64,000 nucleotides of DNA from Phycisphaeraceae bacterium. Its GTDB lineage: Bacteria; Planctomycetota; Phycisphaerae; Phycisphaerales; SM1A02. Of this stretch, positions 34,414 through 42,634 are shown in pieces (position 1 is the first letter of the stretch; every line of letters starts with the position of its first letter). Location of the stretch: NCBI GenBank assembly GCA_004213555.1, contig SHAP01000002.1, positions 1 to 64,000 on the forward strand. Direction: 5' to 3'. The notes below the pieces were generated by a model. The model did not search any database. It had not been told where the DNA came from and saw nothing but the letters and a program-made list of their open reading frames with translations. The position numbers and the translations under genes were made by a program.

Positions 34414-34728
34414 ATGACCAGTCCAGTTCCTCCTGATCCCATTGGTTTGATTCGCCCTGCAGGGCTTCCCAATCCCGCCGGGGCACCCAAGTCCATTGAT
34501 ACCAATGGGAAAGAGTTTGGAGATGTCCTTCGCGACCAACTCGAAGCGGTCAACGCGCTCTCCGTCCGAGCCGAGCAGGCCCAGGAAGATTTTGCTGCCG
34601 GCAAGCGAAGTGATCTCGAAACCGTGGTGGAACAAACCCGGGAGGCCGATGCCGCGGTTCGAATGGTGGTCCAAGTCCGAAATCAATTGCTTGAAGCCAT
34701 AGAAGAAATCAAGCAAGTCAGGCCGTAA
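34414..34728 (+). CDS. fliE: flagellar hook-basal body complex protein FliE
   Basis: A 104-residue FliE, which joins the MS ring to the rod. The start at ATG 34414 has AGGAGA 6 bases upstream. The N-terminus is Pro-rich; the C-terminal helices with FGDVLRDQLEAVNAL and MVVQVRNQLLEAIEEI match the family. The 83-base gap to fliF holds a hairpin. Confidence 0.9.
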   Translation: MTSPVPPDPIGLIRPAGLPNPAGAPKSIDTNGKEFGDVLRDQLEAVNALSVRAEQAQEDFAAGKRSDLETVVEQTREADAAVRMVVQVRNQLLEAIEEIKQVRP

Positions 34729-34748
34729 TGCCGATGAGTCTATGACCA

Positions 34749-34769
34749 CATCGGGCAGGAGGCCCGATG
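34749..34769 (+). repeat. inverted repeat before fliF
   Basis: CATCGGGC and GCCCGATG form a perfect 8-bp stem around the loop AGGAG. The loop looks like a ribosome binding sequence, but the real one for fliF (GGAGG at 34802-34806) lies downstream. No U-run follows, so it is not a standard terminator; it may stabilise or process the mRNA. Confidence 0.4.
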
Positions 34770-34811
34770 GTGCGGCACCCATGGTGCACACCGGTCGGCA
34801 TGGAGGCCCGC

Positions 34812-36356
34812 ATGGCGACAATCGCTGATTCTTTTCAATCTCTCCGCACCAAGCTTGGTGCCCTCGATCCTCAAGCGAGGATGCTTGCGGCGATGGGCGC
34901 GGTGGTCTTGGTTGGCGTGGTCTGGTTTGCGGTCGCTGCTTTGCAGGGGGACCCCATGGTGCCCGTTGGATTGAAGAATCGCGACCCCAAGGCGTTCCAA
35001 GTCGCGTTGACCAAAATTCAGCAGGCCCAGATCACCCACGAAGTGCGTGGTGACAACGAGATTTACGTCGCCGACCAAGATCGGTCACTTGTGGAGGCTC
35101 GACTCGCCGAGTCGGGTGTTCTTGATCCCCAACGCTTGGATATGGAGAGTGCCATCGGGGAGCGCAGTCCTTTTGAATCTGATGAAAGCTACCGCACGCG
35201 TCTGCTGGTGGCCACTCAGAATCGACTCTCAAACATCTTGTCCAATTTTGATGATGTTTCTGCCGCCGAAGTGGTCATCGCGCAGCCCAACCGTCGTGGG
35301 TTGGGCCGCAGCGCTGTGGTGCCCACTGCTTCCGTTCAGTTGCGTTCTCGATCTGGTGAAGTCTCTGTCGAGCTGGCCACGAGTGCCGCTGGTTTGGTTG
35401 CTGGTGCGGTTCCAGGTCTCGTGCTGGAAACCGTCCGTGTTACCGATGCTGCAAGTGGCATGCTGGTTCCAGTGGAAGCGCCAAGCCGCAGTGGTTCCGC
35501 AGCCCAGCGACTGGCCCAGACCCTTGAGGATCGGTACGAGGCCGACATTCGAGATTTTCTCAGTGACATTCCCGGCATCAAGGTTCTGGTTCGGGTGACG
35601 ACCAATGCTGATCGCCGCCGGACCGAGCGGAGAAGTTTGGAGGATGGAAAGACCGTCGAAATGGAATCGACCGAGTCCTCGGCAGAACCAGTTGAGCCAG
35701 CCGGGGGCACGCCAGGCATTCGCGCCAACACTGGGTCTTCGGTATCGCCTCCAACCCGGGTTGCTCGATCAGAGCGGGAACAGTCTCGGCGAATGTTGAA
35801 CGCGCTGCCCGGGGAATCCACATTGAGTGAGTTGGACTCAGGCACCAAGATCGAACGTATTTCGTGCTTTGTTCGGATCCCTCGTGCGGTGTTTGCGGCT
35901 TCCGCACCCGGTGCGGACTCAAGTGAAGGTGCAGCAGAGGCCTATGAGCAAAGCATCGAAGCGGATATTGCCAAGATTCAGAAAGGCCTGGAAGGCATCA
36001 TTCCGCCCGAAGAAGGCACCGTTGAAGTGGTCTTGGATGACCTGGGACGCCGTGCCGGAAGTCCCTTGCCATCGAACGGTGTGTTGACGGTTGGAGAAGC
36101 TTCTGGCTTTGCCGCTTGGACCGACAATCTCTTGGCGGGAGTGTTGGGTGTGGCTGTCTTGTTGGTGCTCTGGCGTGTCCTTGCGACTTCAGGCGGCGGT
36201 GACACTCCGGCCGATTCAAGCTTCCTCGAAGAACTGGACCTTGATGAAGCCGAACAGGCCCGCTTGCAAGATATCGAAGCATTGATCAAAGAGAATCCTG
36301 ATGAGGCGGTGGCGGGCTTCTTGGGCTTGGTCCGTGGGAAGGAGCCTGCCGCGTGA
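34812..36356 (+). CDS. fliF: flagellar MS-ring protein FliF
   Basis: A 514-residue FliF that forms the MS ring in the inner membrane. One transmembrane helix lies at about 30-49 and a second at about 438-458, enclosing the periplasmic ring-building region with MVPVGLKNRDPKAF and the ring motif region ESDESYRTRLLVATQNRLS. The FliG-binding tail ends the protein. ATG 34812 has GGAGG 5 bases upstream. The stop overlaps the fliG start. Confidence 0.95.
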   Translation: MATIADSFQSLRTKLGALDPQARMLAAMGAVVLVGVVWFAVAALQGDPMVPVGLKNRDPKAFQVALTKIQQAQITHEVRGDNEIYVADQDRSLVEARLAESGVLDPQRLDMESAIGERSPFESDESYRTRLLVATQNRLSNILSNFDDVSAAEVVIAQPNRRGLGRSAVVPTASVQLRSRSGEVSVELATSAAGLVAGAVPGLVLETVRVTDAASGMLVPVEAPSRSGSAAQRLAQTLEDRYEADIRDFLSDIPGIKVLVRVTTNADRRRTERRSLEDGKTVEMESTESSAEPVEPAGGTPGIRANTGSSVSPPTRVARSEREQSRRMLNALPGESTLSELDSGTKIERISCFVRIPRAVFAASAPGADSSEGAAEAYEQSIEADIAKIQKGLEGIIPPEEGTVEVVLDDLGRRAGSPLPSNGVLTVGEASGFAAWTDNLLAGVLGVAVLLVLWRVLATSGGGDTPADSSFLEELDLDEAEQARLQDIEALIKENPDEAVAGFLGLVRGKEPAA

Positions 36357-37357
36357 AAGATGCGATGGATTCCAAACGTCAAGCCGCACTGGTTTGGCTG
36401 AGTTTGTCGCCCAAGGCAAAGCAGGTCATGCAAGACCGGCTGGGTGACTTTCCCGAAGAGGTACGAATGCTGGCTGAAGAGTTGAACGCCATCGAATCCG
36501 CTTCGCGCGAAGAGGTCAAAGTCGCCATTGATGGTTTTTATGAAACCCGCATGGAGAATCGATACGTTCGCCACGGTGGGCACGCGCAAGCGCGAGCGTT
36601 TGTCGAAGGGGCGGTCGATTCTGAAGAGGCCGGTCGAATCATGGCTCCCATCGAGAGGAAAGCGCCACGCCGAAAGCCTTTCTCTTCGGTGGCCAGCAAA
36701 CTGGGAGGGGCAAAACTCTTGGAGTTTATTCGAGACGAGCACCCCCAGACCTTGGCGGTCATTCTTTCCCACTTGCCAACCACCCAACAGCAAGATGTCA
36801 TGGCGGCACTTGAAACTGATTTGGCCGCTGAAGTGGCACAACGCATTGCGACCATGGATCGCATGGTGCCTGAAACCGTCGCCTTGGTAGAGGATGCTCT
36901 CAACAGCCGCTTGCAAACCATGACCAAGAGTCAAGCGGAAGAAATCGGTGGGGCCGACACCGTGGCCAGCATGATCGGTGGTTTGACGCCGGAACAACAG
37001 GTGGCCATTTTGGAGCAGTTCGAAGAACCCCTGCGTCGACAGATTCAAGAACTGCTGTTGAAGTTCGAAGATTTGTTTGCTCTCGAGGGCAAAGAATTTG
37101 ACGAAGTCTTCACCAAGGGATTCACGCCACCTGAGTTGGCGCTGGCCACCTACGAATCTCCTGAGCAACAGAACATGGTTTTGGCCAATCTCGGAGACAA
37201 AGCCACCACCTCATTTGAAGAAGCTTTGGAGGAATACCGGTCGGGTCGGGTCAAAGTAAAAGACGTCCGTGAAAAGCAGGCTGAAATCATCAAGCATGCA
37301 CGCCAACTCGAACAAGAAGGCATGATCTCGCTGGGTGGTGATGAGGAATTCCTTTAA
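36353..37357 (+). CDS. fliG: flagellar motor switch protein FliG
   Basis: A 334-residue FliG, the switch-complex protein that meets the stator. The EHPQ motif of the middle domain lies near residue 130 (FIRDEHPQTLAVILSHL). The C-terminal torque domain includes KFEDLFALEGKEFDEVF. It starts at GTG 36353 overlapping fliF by 4 bases. The N-terminal FliF-binding domain is shorter and less typical than in E. coli. Confidence 0.94.
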   Translation: MKDAMDSKRQAALVWLSLSPKAKQVMQDRLGDFPEEVRMLAEELNAIESASREEVKVAIDGFYETRMENRYVRHGGHAQARAFVEGAVDSEEAGRIMAPIERKAPRRKPFSSVASKLGGAKLLEFIRDEHPQTLAVILSHLPTTQQQDVMAALETDLAAEVAQRIATMDRMVPETVALVEDALNSRLQTMTKSQAEEIGGADTVASMIGGLTPEQQVAILEQFEEPLRRQIQELLLKFEDLFALEGKEFDEVFTKGFTPPELALATYESPEQQNMVLANLGDKATTSFEEALEEYRSGRVKVKDVREKQAEIIKHARQLEQEGMISLGGDEEFL

Positions 37358-38025
37358 TGGGCTTGCGGAAAGCGGCATCTCGAGCCGAACCTCTGTTGGT
37401 TGACCTGTCGGAACTCGGGGACTCCACCCGCCGAGTTCGTCAGCAAGCCGAAGCACAGGCCAAAGCTGTTCGCGATCGGGCTGCGAAAGACGCTCAAACT
37501 TTGCGTGATGAGGCCAAGACGGTTGGCTTCGATGATGGATACGCCGCTGGTTTGTTGGAGGGACGTGCTGAAGGGATACGACAAGCCGAAGCGGCCCGAG
37601 CCGAAGAGTTGCAGGATTTGGTAAATCAACTTCAACAGGCTGTGGGTGATGTGATCGCTCAAACCGAATCATGCGAATCAGCCTTTGCTCGTGTGGTGCC
37701 CGAGGTGGTGCAGGATCTGGTGCGAAAGATCCTCCCCACCGCGGCCCTCACGCGTCCTGAATTGGTGCGTGACCACGCCTTGGCTCTGGCCCAGCAGGTC
37801 CCGGCTCCCAGAAGTCTTCGTATTTATGTTTCTCCTGACGCTTACCAGAGAATGCATTTGGATTTGCCATCATTGCTGCAAGACCTTGGCCCACGTGAAC
37901 GCGTCGAACTGTTGGCCGACGAGGCGTTGCAACCCGGAGACGTCCGGCTGGAGCATGGTACGGGGGTGATCGATGGCCGAATCTCCGAAGCGATCGATCG
38001 ATTGGCGGAGGAGTTGTTGTCGTGA
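37357..38025 (+). CDS. fliH: flagellar assembly protein FliH
   Basis: A 222-residue FliH, stator of the export ATPase. The N-terminal half is a charged, Ala/Arg-rich coiled coil with GxxxG-type spacing near DDGYAAGLLEGRAEG. The C-terminal domain has VPEVVQDLVRKILPTAAL and the GDVRLEHGTGVIDGRI segment. Its position between fliG and fliI supports the call. It shares one base with fliG and 4 bases with fliI. Confidence 0.88.
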   Translation: MGLRKAASRAEPLLVDLSELGDSTRRVRQQAEAQAKAVRDRAAKDAQTLRDEAKTVGFDDGYAAGLLEGRAEGIRQAEAARAEELQDLVNQLQQAVGDVIAQTESCESAFARVVPEVVQDLVRKILPTAALTRPELVRDHALALAQQVPAPRSLRIYVSPDAYQRMHLDLPSLLQDLGPRERVELLADEALQPGDVRLEHGTGVIDGRISEAIDRLAEELLS

Positions 38026-39371
38026 CCGCCACGGCACACAAGACGTTGTCCGAATTCTCCGGCCTTGTCCGAGACCGTATTGCTTCGGTTGATCCTTTTC
38101 TTCGGTCCGGTACGGTCTCTGAAGTTCGGAACGATGCCGTCAGGGTTCGTGATTTGTTGGTAGGCGTGGGACATCCGGTGTGCTTTTCGTCTGGTGTCGG
38201 TGGCGAGGTTGTCGCCGCCTCTGAAGAGGACGTGGTCGTGGCTCTGGATCAACCAGCCGAAGGGTTGAAACCCGGCGATCAAGTGACCGCGGCTCAACGT
38301 GGCGTGGGGATTGGCTTTGGACCTGAGTTGCTGGGCCGGGTCATCGATGCTCGGGGGTGTCCCATCGATGGAGGTCCACCACTGACGGGCTTGCCCCAGC
38401 GTGCATTGGCCAACCCAAACCCTTTGGCTTTGGAGCGTCCGTTGATCGAGGACCCACTGCCAACAGGTGTTCGTGCCATTGATGCAATGGCCACCATAGG
38501 GGCGGGCCAACGGATGGGTATTTTTGCGGGGCCCGGTGTTGGAAAGAGCACACTCCTTGGGCAAGTTGTTCGACATGCTGAAGTTGAAGTCAGTGTGATC
38601 GCTTTGGTTGGTGAACGAAGTCGTGAAGTACGAGAGTTCATTGATGATGTGCTGGGCCCTGAGGGTTTGGCGAATTCTGTGGTGGTGGTCGCCACAGGGG
38701 AAGAAACTCCTTTGCGGCGGTTTCGGGCGGCCAAGGCCGCGTGCGCGATTGCCGAAGGGTTTCGAGCATCGGGAAAAGAGACGTTGCTGGTGATGGATTC
38801 TTTAACACGCGTGGCCCACGCGGTACGTCAACTTGGCTTGGCCGCTGGTGAACCGCCAGCCACCCGAGGCTATCCGCCTTCGGTCTTTCAACATCTGGCC
38901 GAGTTGGTTGAACGGTCCGGACGGATCAATGGTCCACAGGGCTCCGTGGGTATCACCGGCCTTTTTACCGTGCTTGTTGAAGGAGATGATGAAACCGAAC
39001 CGGTCGGGGATGCGGTCCGGGGTTTGTTGGATGGTCATATTCGATTGGATCGGCGGCGCGCGGATGCGGGGCAATACCCAGCCATCGATCCCGTGGGATC
39101 CCGTTCTCGGTTGATGGAACGTGTATGCGACCCCATCCATCGGCAAAGTGCACGAACCATGCGAGCAGGGTTTGCCGAACTGGACGAGGTGGCCGAACTT
39201 CGCGCTGTGGGGGCGTACCAACCTGGAAGCCATCCATTGCGTGACCGGGCAGTGCAACTTGAATCGGTGTTGAATCAGTTTTTGATGCAGGAGCCGACAG
39301 AACAGTCTGAGTACCCTTCGACCCTTGACGTGCTGCAAAAAATAGCTGGTGCTTTGGAGGGTGATGGATGA
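38022..39371 (+). CDS. fliI: flagellum-specific export ATPase FliI
   Basis: A 449-residue FliI that powers release of export substrates. Walker A GPGVGKST lies near 170-177, Walker B LLVMDSLTRVAHA near 255, and the GYPPSVF segment and GSVGITGLFTVLVEGDD are typical of the F1-like family. It starts at GTG 38022, overlapping fliH by 4 bases and fliJ by 4 bases. Confidence 0.96.
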   Translation: MTATAHKTLSEFSGLVRDRIASVDPFLRSGTVSEVRNDAVRVRDLLVGVGHPVCFSSGVGGEVVAASEEDVVVALDQPAEGLKPGDQVTAAQRGVGIGFGPELLGRVIDARGCPIDGGPPLTGLPQRALANPNPLALERPLIEDPLPTGVRAIDAMATIGAGQRMGIFAGPGVGKSTLLGQVVRHAEVEVSVIALVGERSREVREFIDDVLGPEGLANSVVVVATGEETPLRRFRAAKAACAIAEGFRASGKETLLVMDSLTRVAHAVRQLGLAAGEPPATRGYPPSVFQHLAELVERSGRINGPQGSVGITGLFTVLVEGDDETEPVGDAVRGLLDGHIRLDRRRADAGQYPAIDPVGSRSRLMERVCDPIHRQSARTMRAGFAELDEVAELRAVGAYQPGSHPLRDRAVQLESVLNQFLMQEPTEQSEYPSTLDVLQKIAGALEGDG

Positions 39372-39829
39372 AGCGTTTTCGGTTTCAGCTTGATGCCCTT
39401 CTGCTCAAACTCGAGGCTGATGAGCGTGCCGCCCACGAGTCTTTGGCGGTGTTGCAGCGGTCCCGAACCATGCAGCAAGATCGACTTCGAGAGATTGCTC
39501 AGCAAAATCGGGATGATCTGCAGGAGCAGACTTCCGACCTGATTGGTTTGGTCAATCCTGACCAGGTTCGTCATCGTGCGGCCCGTACGTTTTCACGTAC
39601 ACGTGAAGCCGATCGGCTGGTGCTGGAGATCGCGGCCGGTGAACCAGCCTTTCGTGAAGCCGAGCAGCGGCTGGCGGAAGTGCGACGCGAACGTCGTCAA
39701 TACGAAAGACTGCGTGAGCGTCGCCTTGCGGCCCACCGCTTCGAATCGAAACGCCGTGAACAAATTGAAATGGACGAGATTGCCCAACGAATGGGCTCTG
39801 CACAAACCAAGCGACGGAGGATGGCATGA
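39368..39829 (+). CDS. fliJ: flagellar export protein FliJ
   Basis: A 153-residue, wholly helical, Arg/Glu-rich coiled-coil protein starting FRFQLDALLLKLEADERAA, the usual opening of FliJ. FliJ is the stalk-like partner of FliI. Sequence conservation of this family is low, so the call rests on this opening, the coiled coil and the position after fliI. Confidence 0.85.
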   Translation: MKRFRFQLDALLLKLEADERAAHESLAVLQRSRTMQQDRLREIAQQNRDDLQEQTSDLIGLVNPDQVRHRAARTFSRTREADRLVLEIAAGEPAFREAEQRLAEVRRERRQYERLRERRLAAHRFESKRREQIEMDEIAQRMGSAQTKRRRMA

Positions 39830-40500
39830 CGCAAGGCGAGAATCCATGGTTTCGGGTGCTTGGGGGAGTAGCCATTGTCAACGTCTTGGTGATACTGGGT
39901 CTGTTGGCTTGGTTGCGCGTCGAGGGTCGTCTTGATGTCGATCGGGTGCAGCAAATTGCCGCAGTCTTGCAACCCATTCAGCCAACCGACGATGTTGAAC
40001 CCGAGCCCCAAAGGCTGGTCGCAGAATCTGGGGAAGCGTTGGTTTTTGCTTCGTCTCACTTTGTGATTGGCAAACTTTTTGACCAAGTCAAGGAGCAAGA
40101 GCGATTGATCGCGGAGAAGGATCTGGAATTGGCCAGTCAACAAGATGACATTTCATCCTTGGAAGACGTGATATCCACCCAACGCAAATTGCTCGATGAG
40201 GATCCTGAAGTGGACCTGTTTGCCATCGGTAAGGCGATGGCGGCGGATTATGCCGGGCTGCCCTCTGAGGCCGCGCAGCAATTGCTGATGTTGTACGCCG
40301 GAAGCCCCGAGAAAGCGGCCGGGCTGTACAGCACATTGGGCGGTGTGGACCTTCAGGATGTGATTCGGGCCCTTCACAAAGAGGATCGGGCGGAGGTGGT
40401 ACAAGACTTGCAACGTCTTAAGCATGAGCATGCCTCTCGTGCCCGCCAACCTTCCACCATCAGCTCTGCCGAATCGCCCGAGTCCGTCTCGCCCCGCTGA
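39826..40500 (+). CDS. MotE-like membrane coiled-coil protein
   Basis: A 224-residue protein with one N-terminal transmembrane helix (about 12-29), a periplasmic coiled coil (about 80-125) and a short C-terminal helical domain (SEAAQQLLMLYAGSPEKAAG). This is the build of MotE, which chaperones the stator or supports motor assembly. It lies between fliJ and fliK, where MotE is found in several bacteria. The stop lies 77 bases inside the fliK frame. Confidence 0.7.
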   Translation: MTQGENPWFRVLGGVAIVNVLVILGLLAWLRVEGRLDVDRVQQIAAVLQPIQPTDDVEPEPQRLVAESGEALVFASSHFVIGKLFDQVKEQERLIAEKDLELASQQDDISSLEDVISTQRKLLDEDPEVDLFAIGKAMAADYAGLPSEAAQQLLMLYAGSPEKAAGLYSTLGGVDLQDVIRALHKEDRAEVVQDLQRLKHEHASRARQPSTISSAESPESVSPR

Positions 40501-41983
40501 CGCTTCATCAAAGTTTGTTCTTTCCAAGACAGGTGGCGCTGAGGTCGAAGGATCTGAGGCCAGCGTGCCGGTGGGGGACAGTGGATCCGTCGCGAGAAAA
40601 AGCGTCGAATCTGGTGACGGCTCTGGTGCTCACCATGGAATTGGAGCCAACGCTCCTTCAGCGGGGGAGGGAGACGCTGACGCGACCCCATCTTCAAGCG
40701 CTGGCGAGGCAGAAGCTTCTTCAGAGTTCGGGTCGCAGTCCGTGGAGCTGCCTCCAGCGCCTCAAATGCCTCCTGCAACGGTCCATTCGGTCTCGAATCC
40801 TCTTCCCGAGTTGGAGTTGGTGTCTCAGGTCGCTGACAAGGAGGGAATGGCTCCAGCCGCGTCGGAACGAAAAGTTGGCCCGCAACTGCTCGCTTCGATG
40901 ACCCGTGTTGATACTGCGGGGCAGCAGCAGGCAGAGCTTGGCCTGAACCCTGCCCAGCAAGGTGCTGTCGTTGGCTCATCTTCAGAGGGCATGTTGGATC
41001 TAGATTCGGCGCCACCAAATGAACTGGATTCAAAGACGAGGAAGCCATCTGATCTTTCTGCTCCTCCCGAACGTGTTGATGGCCCGCGGCCTCAAGACGT
41101 GAACATCACTGGTCGGGGTCAAGAGCACTCGGCAGGAGACGGCAGGCAATTCTCAAGTCGTTCGGCGGCAAGCAGAACAAAGGTTCTGACTGGAGATCTT
41201 CGGGAAGCTGATCAGAGTGTGGCTCAGATTGAATCAGACTCGACGCGGCCAACTCGTGCTGAGCGTCCAGAGGTTCATGGGGCCCGACTCTCTCTCGCAG
41301 AGAAGGACGGCGAGGCATCCAAATCACCGACTCGGAACGAGCGGGCAAGCGCGGCTTCGGCTTCGGCTTCGTTTGAGTCTTCCCTGCCTGCTCGAGAAGT
41401 GGCGGGGGAGCCAGTTCAGGCGGTTCCTCAGGGCGCCGCCTCCCAGCCGACGAAAGTGAATTCATCGGGGCAAAGCATGAATTTCAGTGGCGGTCTGGCT
41501 GAGGTTGTTGACCCTGGAGCCGCAGAAGACGTTCCAGCTTCTGTCAATCTCACCCGAAGGGCCCTTCGTTCGTTGGGCCGCGGGCATGGCGGGGCGACGG
41601 TGGTGCAACTCCGTCCGGCGCAATTTGGAAAAGTGACCGTCCGGGTGCAGCTGGAAGAGGGACGGGTTCAAGCCGACTTGGTCGCCCGTACGCCTGAAGC
41701 CGCCCGGGTCCTTGGCGAACACCTCCGATTGCTGCGTGACAGTTTGGAGCAGAAAGGTCTTGTTGTGGATCGACTTGAAGTTCGTGAGGAATCGAAGGTC
41801 GAGTCATCTCGGTTGGACCAGCACAACGAGAACGACGCCGATGAGGATCGGTCCAGGGGTGAGCGTGATCGTCAGGAGGGTGAGACCTCTTCCAAACGAT
41901 CTTCACCACAGATATTGGATCAGCTGGACGATCGGGTAAATGAATTTGGCCAAGTGTTGATGGCCGCAGAGGAGCAAGTATGA
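40424..41983 (+). CDS. fliK: flagellar hook-length control protein FliK
   Basis: A 519-residue FliK-type protein. The N-terminal 360 residues are low-complexity, rich in Ser, Ala, Pro and Glu, as expected of the ruler part. The C-terminal Flg_hook domain (about 385-455) has VVQLRPAQFGKVTVRVQLEEG and ARVLGEHLRLLRDSLEQKG. As drawn it overlaps the previous gene by 77 bases; a downstream start is possible but no ATG with a good binding site is apparent. flgD overlaps it by 4 bases. Confidence 0.86.
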   Translation: MSMPLVPANLPPSALPNRPSPSRPADASSKFVLSKTGGAEVEGSEASVPVGDSGSVARKSVESGDGSGAHHGIGANAPSAGEGDADATPSSSAGEAEASSEFGSQSVELPPAPQMPPATVHSVSNPLPELELVSQVADKEGMAPAASERKVGPQLLASMTRVDTAGQQQAELGLNPAQQGAVVGSSSEGMLDLDSAPPNELDSKTRKPSDLSAPPERVDGPRPQDVNITGRGQEHSAGDGRQFSSRSAASRTKVLTGDLREADQSVAQIESDSTRPTRAERPEVHGARLSLAEKDGEASKSPTRNERASAASASASFESSLPAREVAGEPVQAVPQGAASQPTKVNSSGQSMNFSGGLAEVVDPGAAEDVPASVNLTRRALRSLGRGHGGATVVQLRPAQFGKVTVRVQLEEGRVQADLVARTPEAARVLGEHLRLLRDSLEQKGLVVDRLEVREESKVESSRLDQHNENDADEDRSRGERDRQEGETSSKRSSPQILDQLDDRVNEFGQVLMAAEEQV

Positions 41984-42552
41984 GCGCGATTCAATTTGGT
42001 GGTGCCTCTGGCGCTGGTGGAACCCCTGATGCCTTTGGTGCACTGGGGAGTGAAGAGTTCTTGCAAATTATTTTGACGGAACTGACCAGCCAGGATCCTC
42101 TTTCTCCAAATGACACGTCGGCCCTCCTCGATCAGATTTCGACGATTCGTTCGATCGAGAGTGACATCGCTTTGGGAGATCGTCTGGATGCGATTGTCAC
42201 TGAGAATCAACTGACCAGTGCCGCGGGGATGATCGGGAAATTTGTCTCGGGGTACGCAGAAGGTTGGGGGAATGTGACGGGATTCGTCGTCGCAGCTCTT
42301 CGGCAGGGTGATTCGGTTGCGATCGAACTCGATACCGGTTGGATTGTCCCTCTGCAAAATGTGGAAGTCGTCTTGGAGCCCGAGTCCATTCCTGAAGGTC
42401 CCGAGGTTCCAGAAGAACCAGAAGAGCCAACCACTCCGGATTCCCCAGAAAATCCACCACAACTGCCCGGCAACAGTGGCGCGTCCGCGCAACAATTGCC
42501 ACCACAAGTGGACACAGATGTGGTCCAAGGAGAGTCATCAGGACTCGGATAA
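41980..42552 (+). CDS. flgD: flagellar hook-capping protein FlgD
   Basis: A 190-residue FlgD, the scaffold that caps the growing hook. The N-terminal region FLQIILTELTSQDPLSPNDTSALLDQIS (given here only as its core: LTELTSQDPLSP near residue 31) is the family signature. The C-terminal 60 residues are Pro/Glu-rich and lack the usual FlgD Tudor-Ig domains. The protein is therefore short. It ends 4 bases before a sigma-54 promoter. Confidence 0.86.
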   Translation: MSAIQFGGASGAGGTPDAFGALGSEEFLQIILTELTSQDPLSPNDTSALLDQISTIRSIESDIALGDRLDAIVTENQLTSAAGMIGKFVSGYAEGWGNVTGFVVAALRQGDSVAIELDTGWIVPLQNVEVVLEPESIPEGPEVPEEPEEPTTPDSPENPPQLPGNSGASAQQLPPQVDTDVVQGESSGLG

Positions 42553-42555
42553 CTC

Positions 42556-42571
42556 TGGCACAGGGTTTGCA
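42556..42571 (+). promoter_or_regulatory. sigma-54 promoter before flgE
   Basis: TGGCAC (42556-42561), a five-base spacer AGGGT and TTGCA (42567-42571) match the sigma-54 consensus at every conserved base, with GG and GC ten bases apart. Transcription should start near 42582, about 53 bases before the flgE ATG. The activator encoded at 32105 is the obvious candidate to act here. Confidence 0.88.
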
Positions 42572-42634
42572 TACATCTCTTGAACGACTTATTGAACGTC
42601 GATTTGATTTCAACCATCTCCGCAGGAAGCAACG

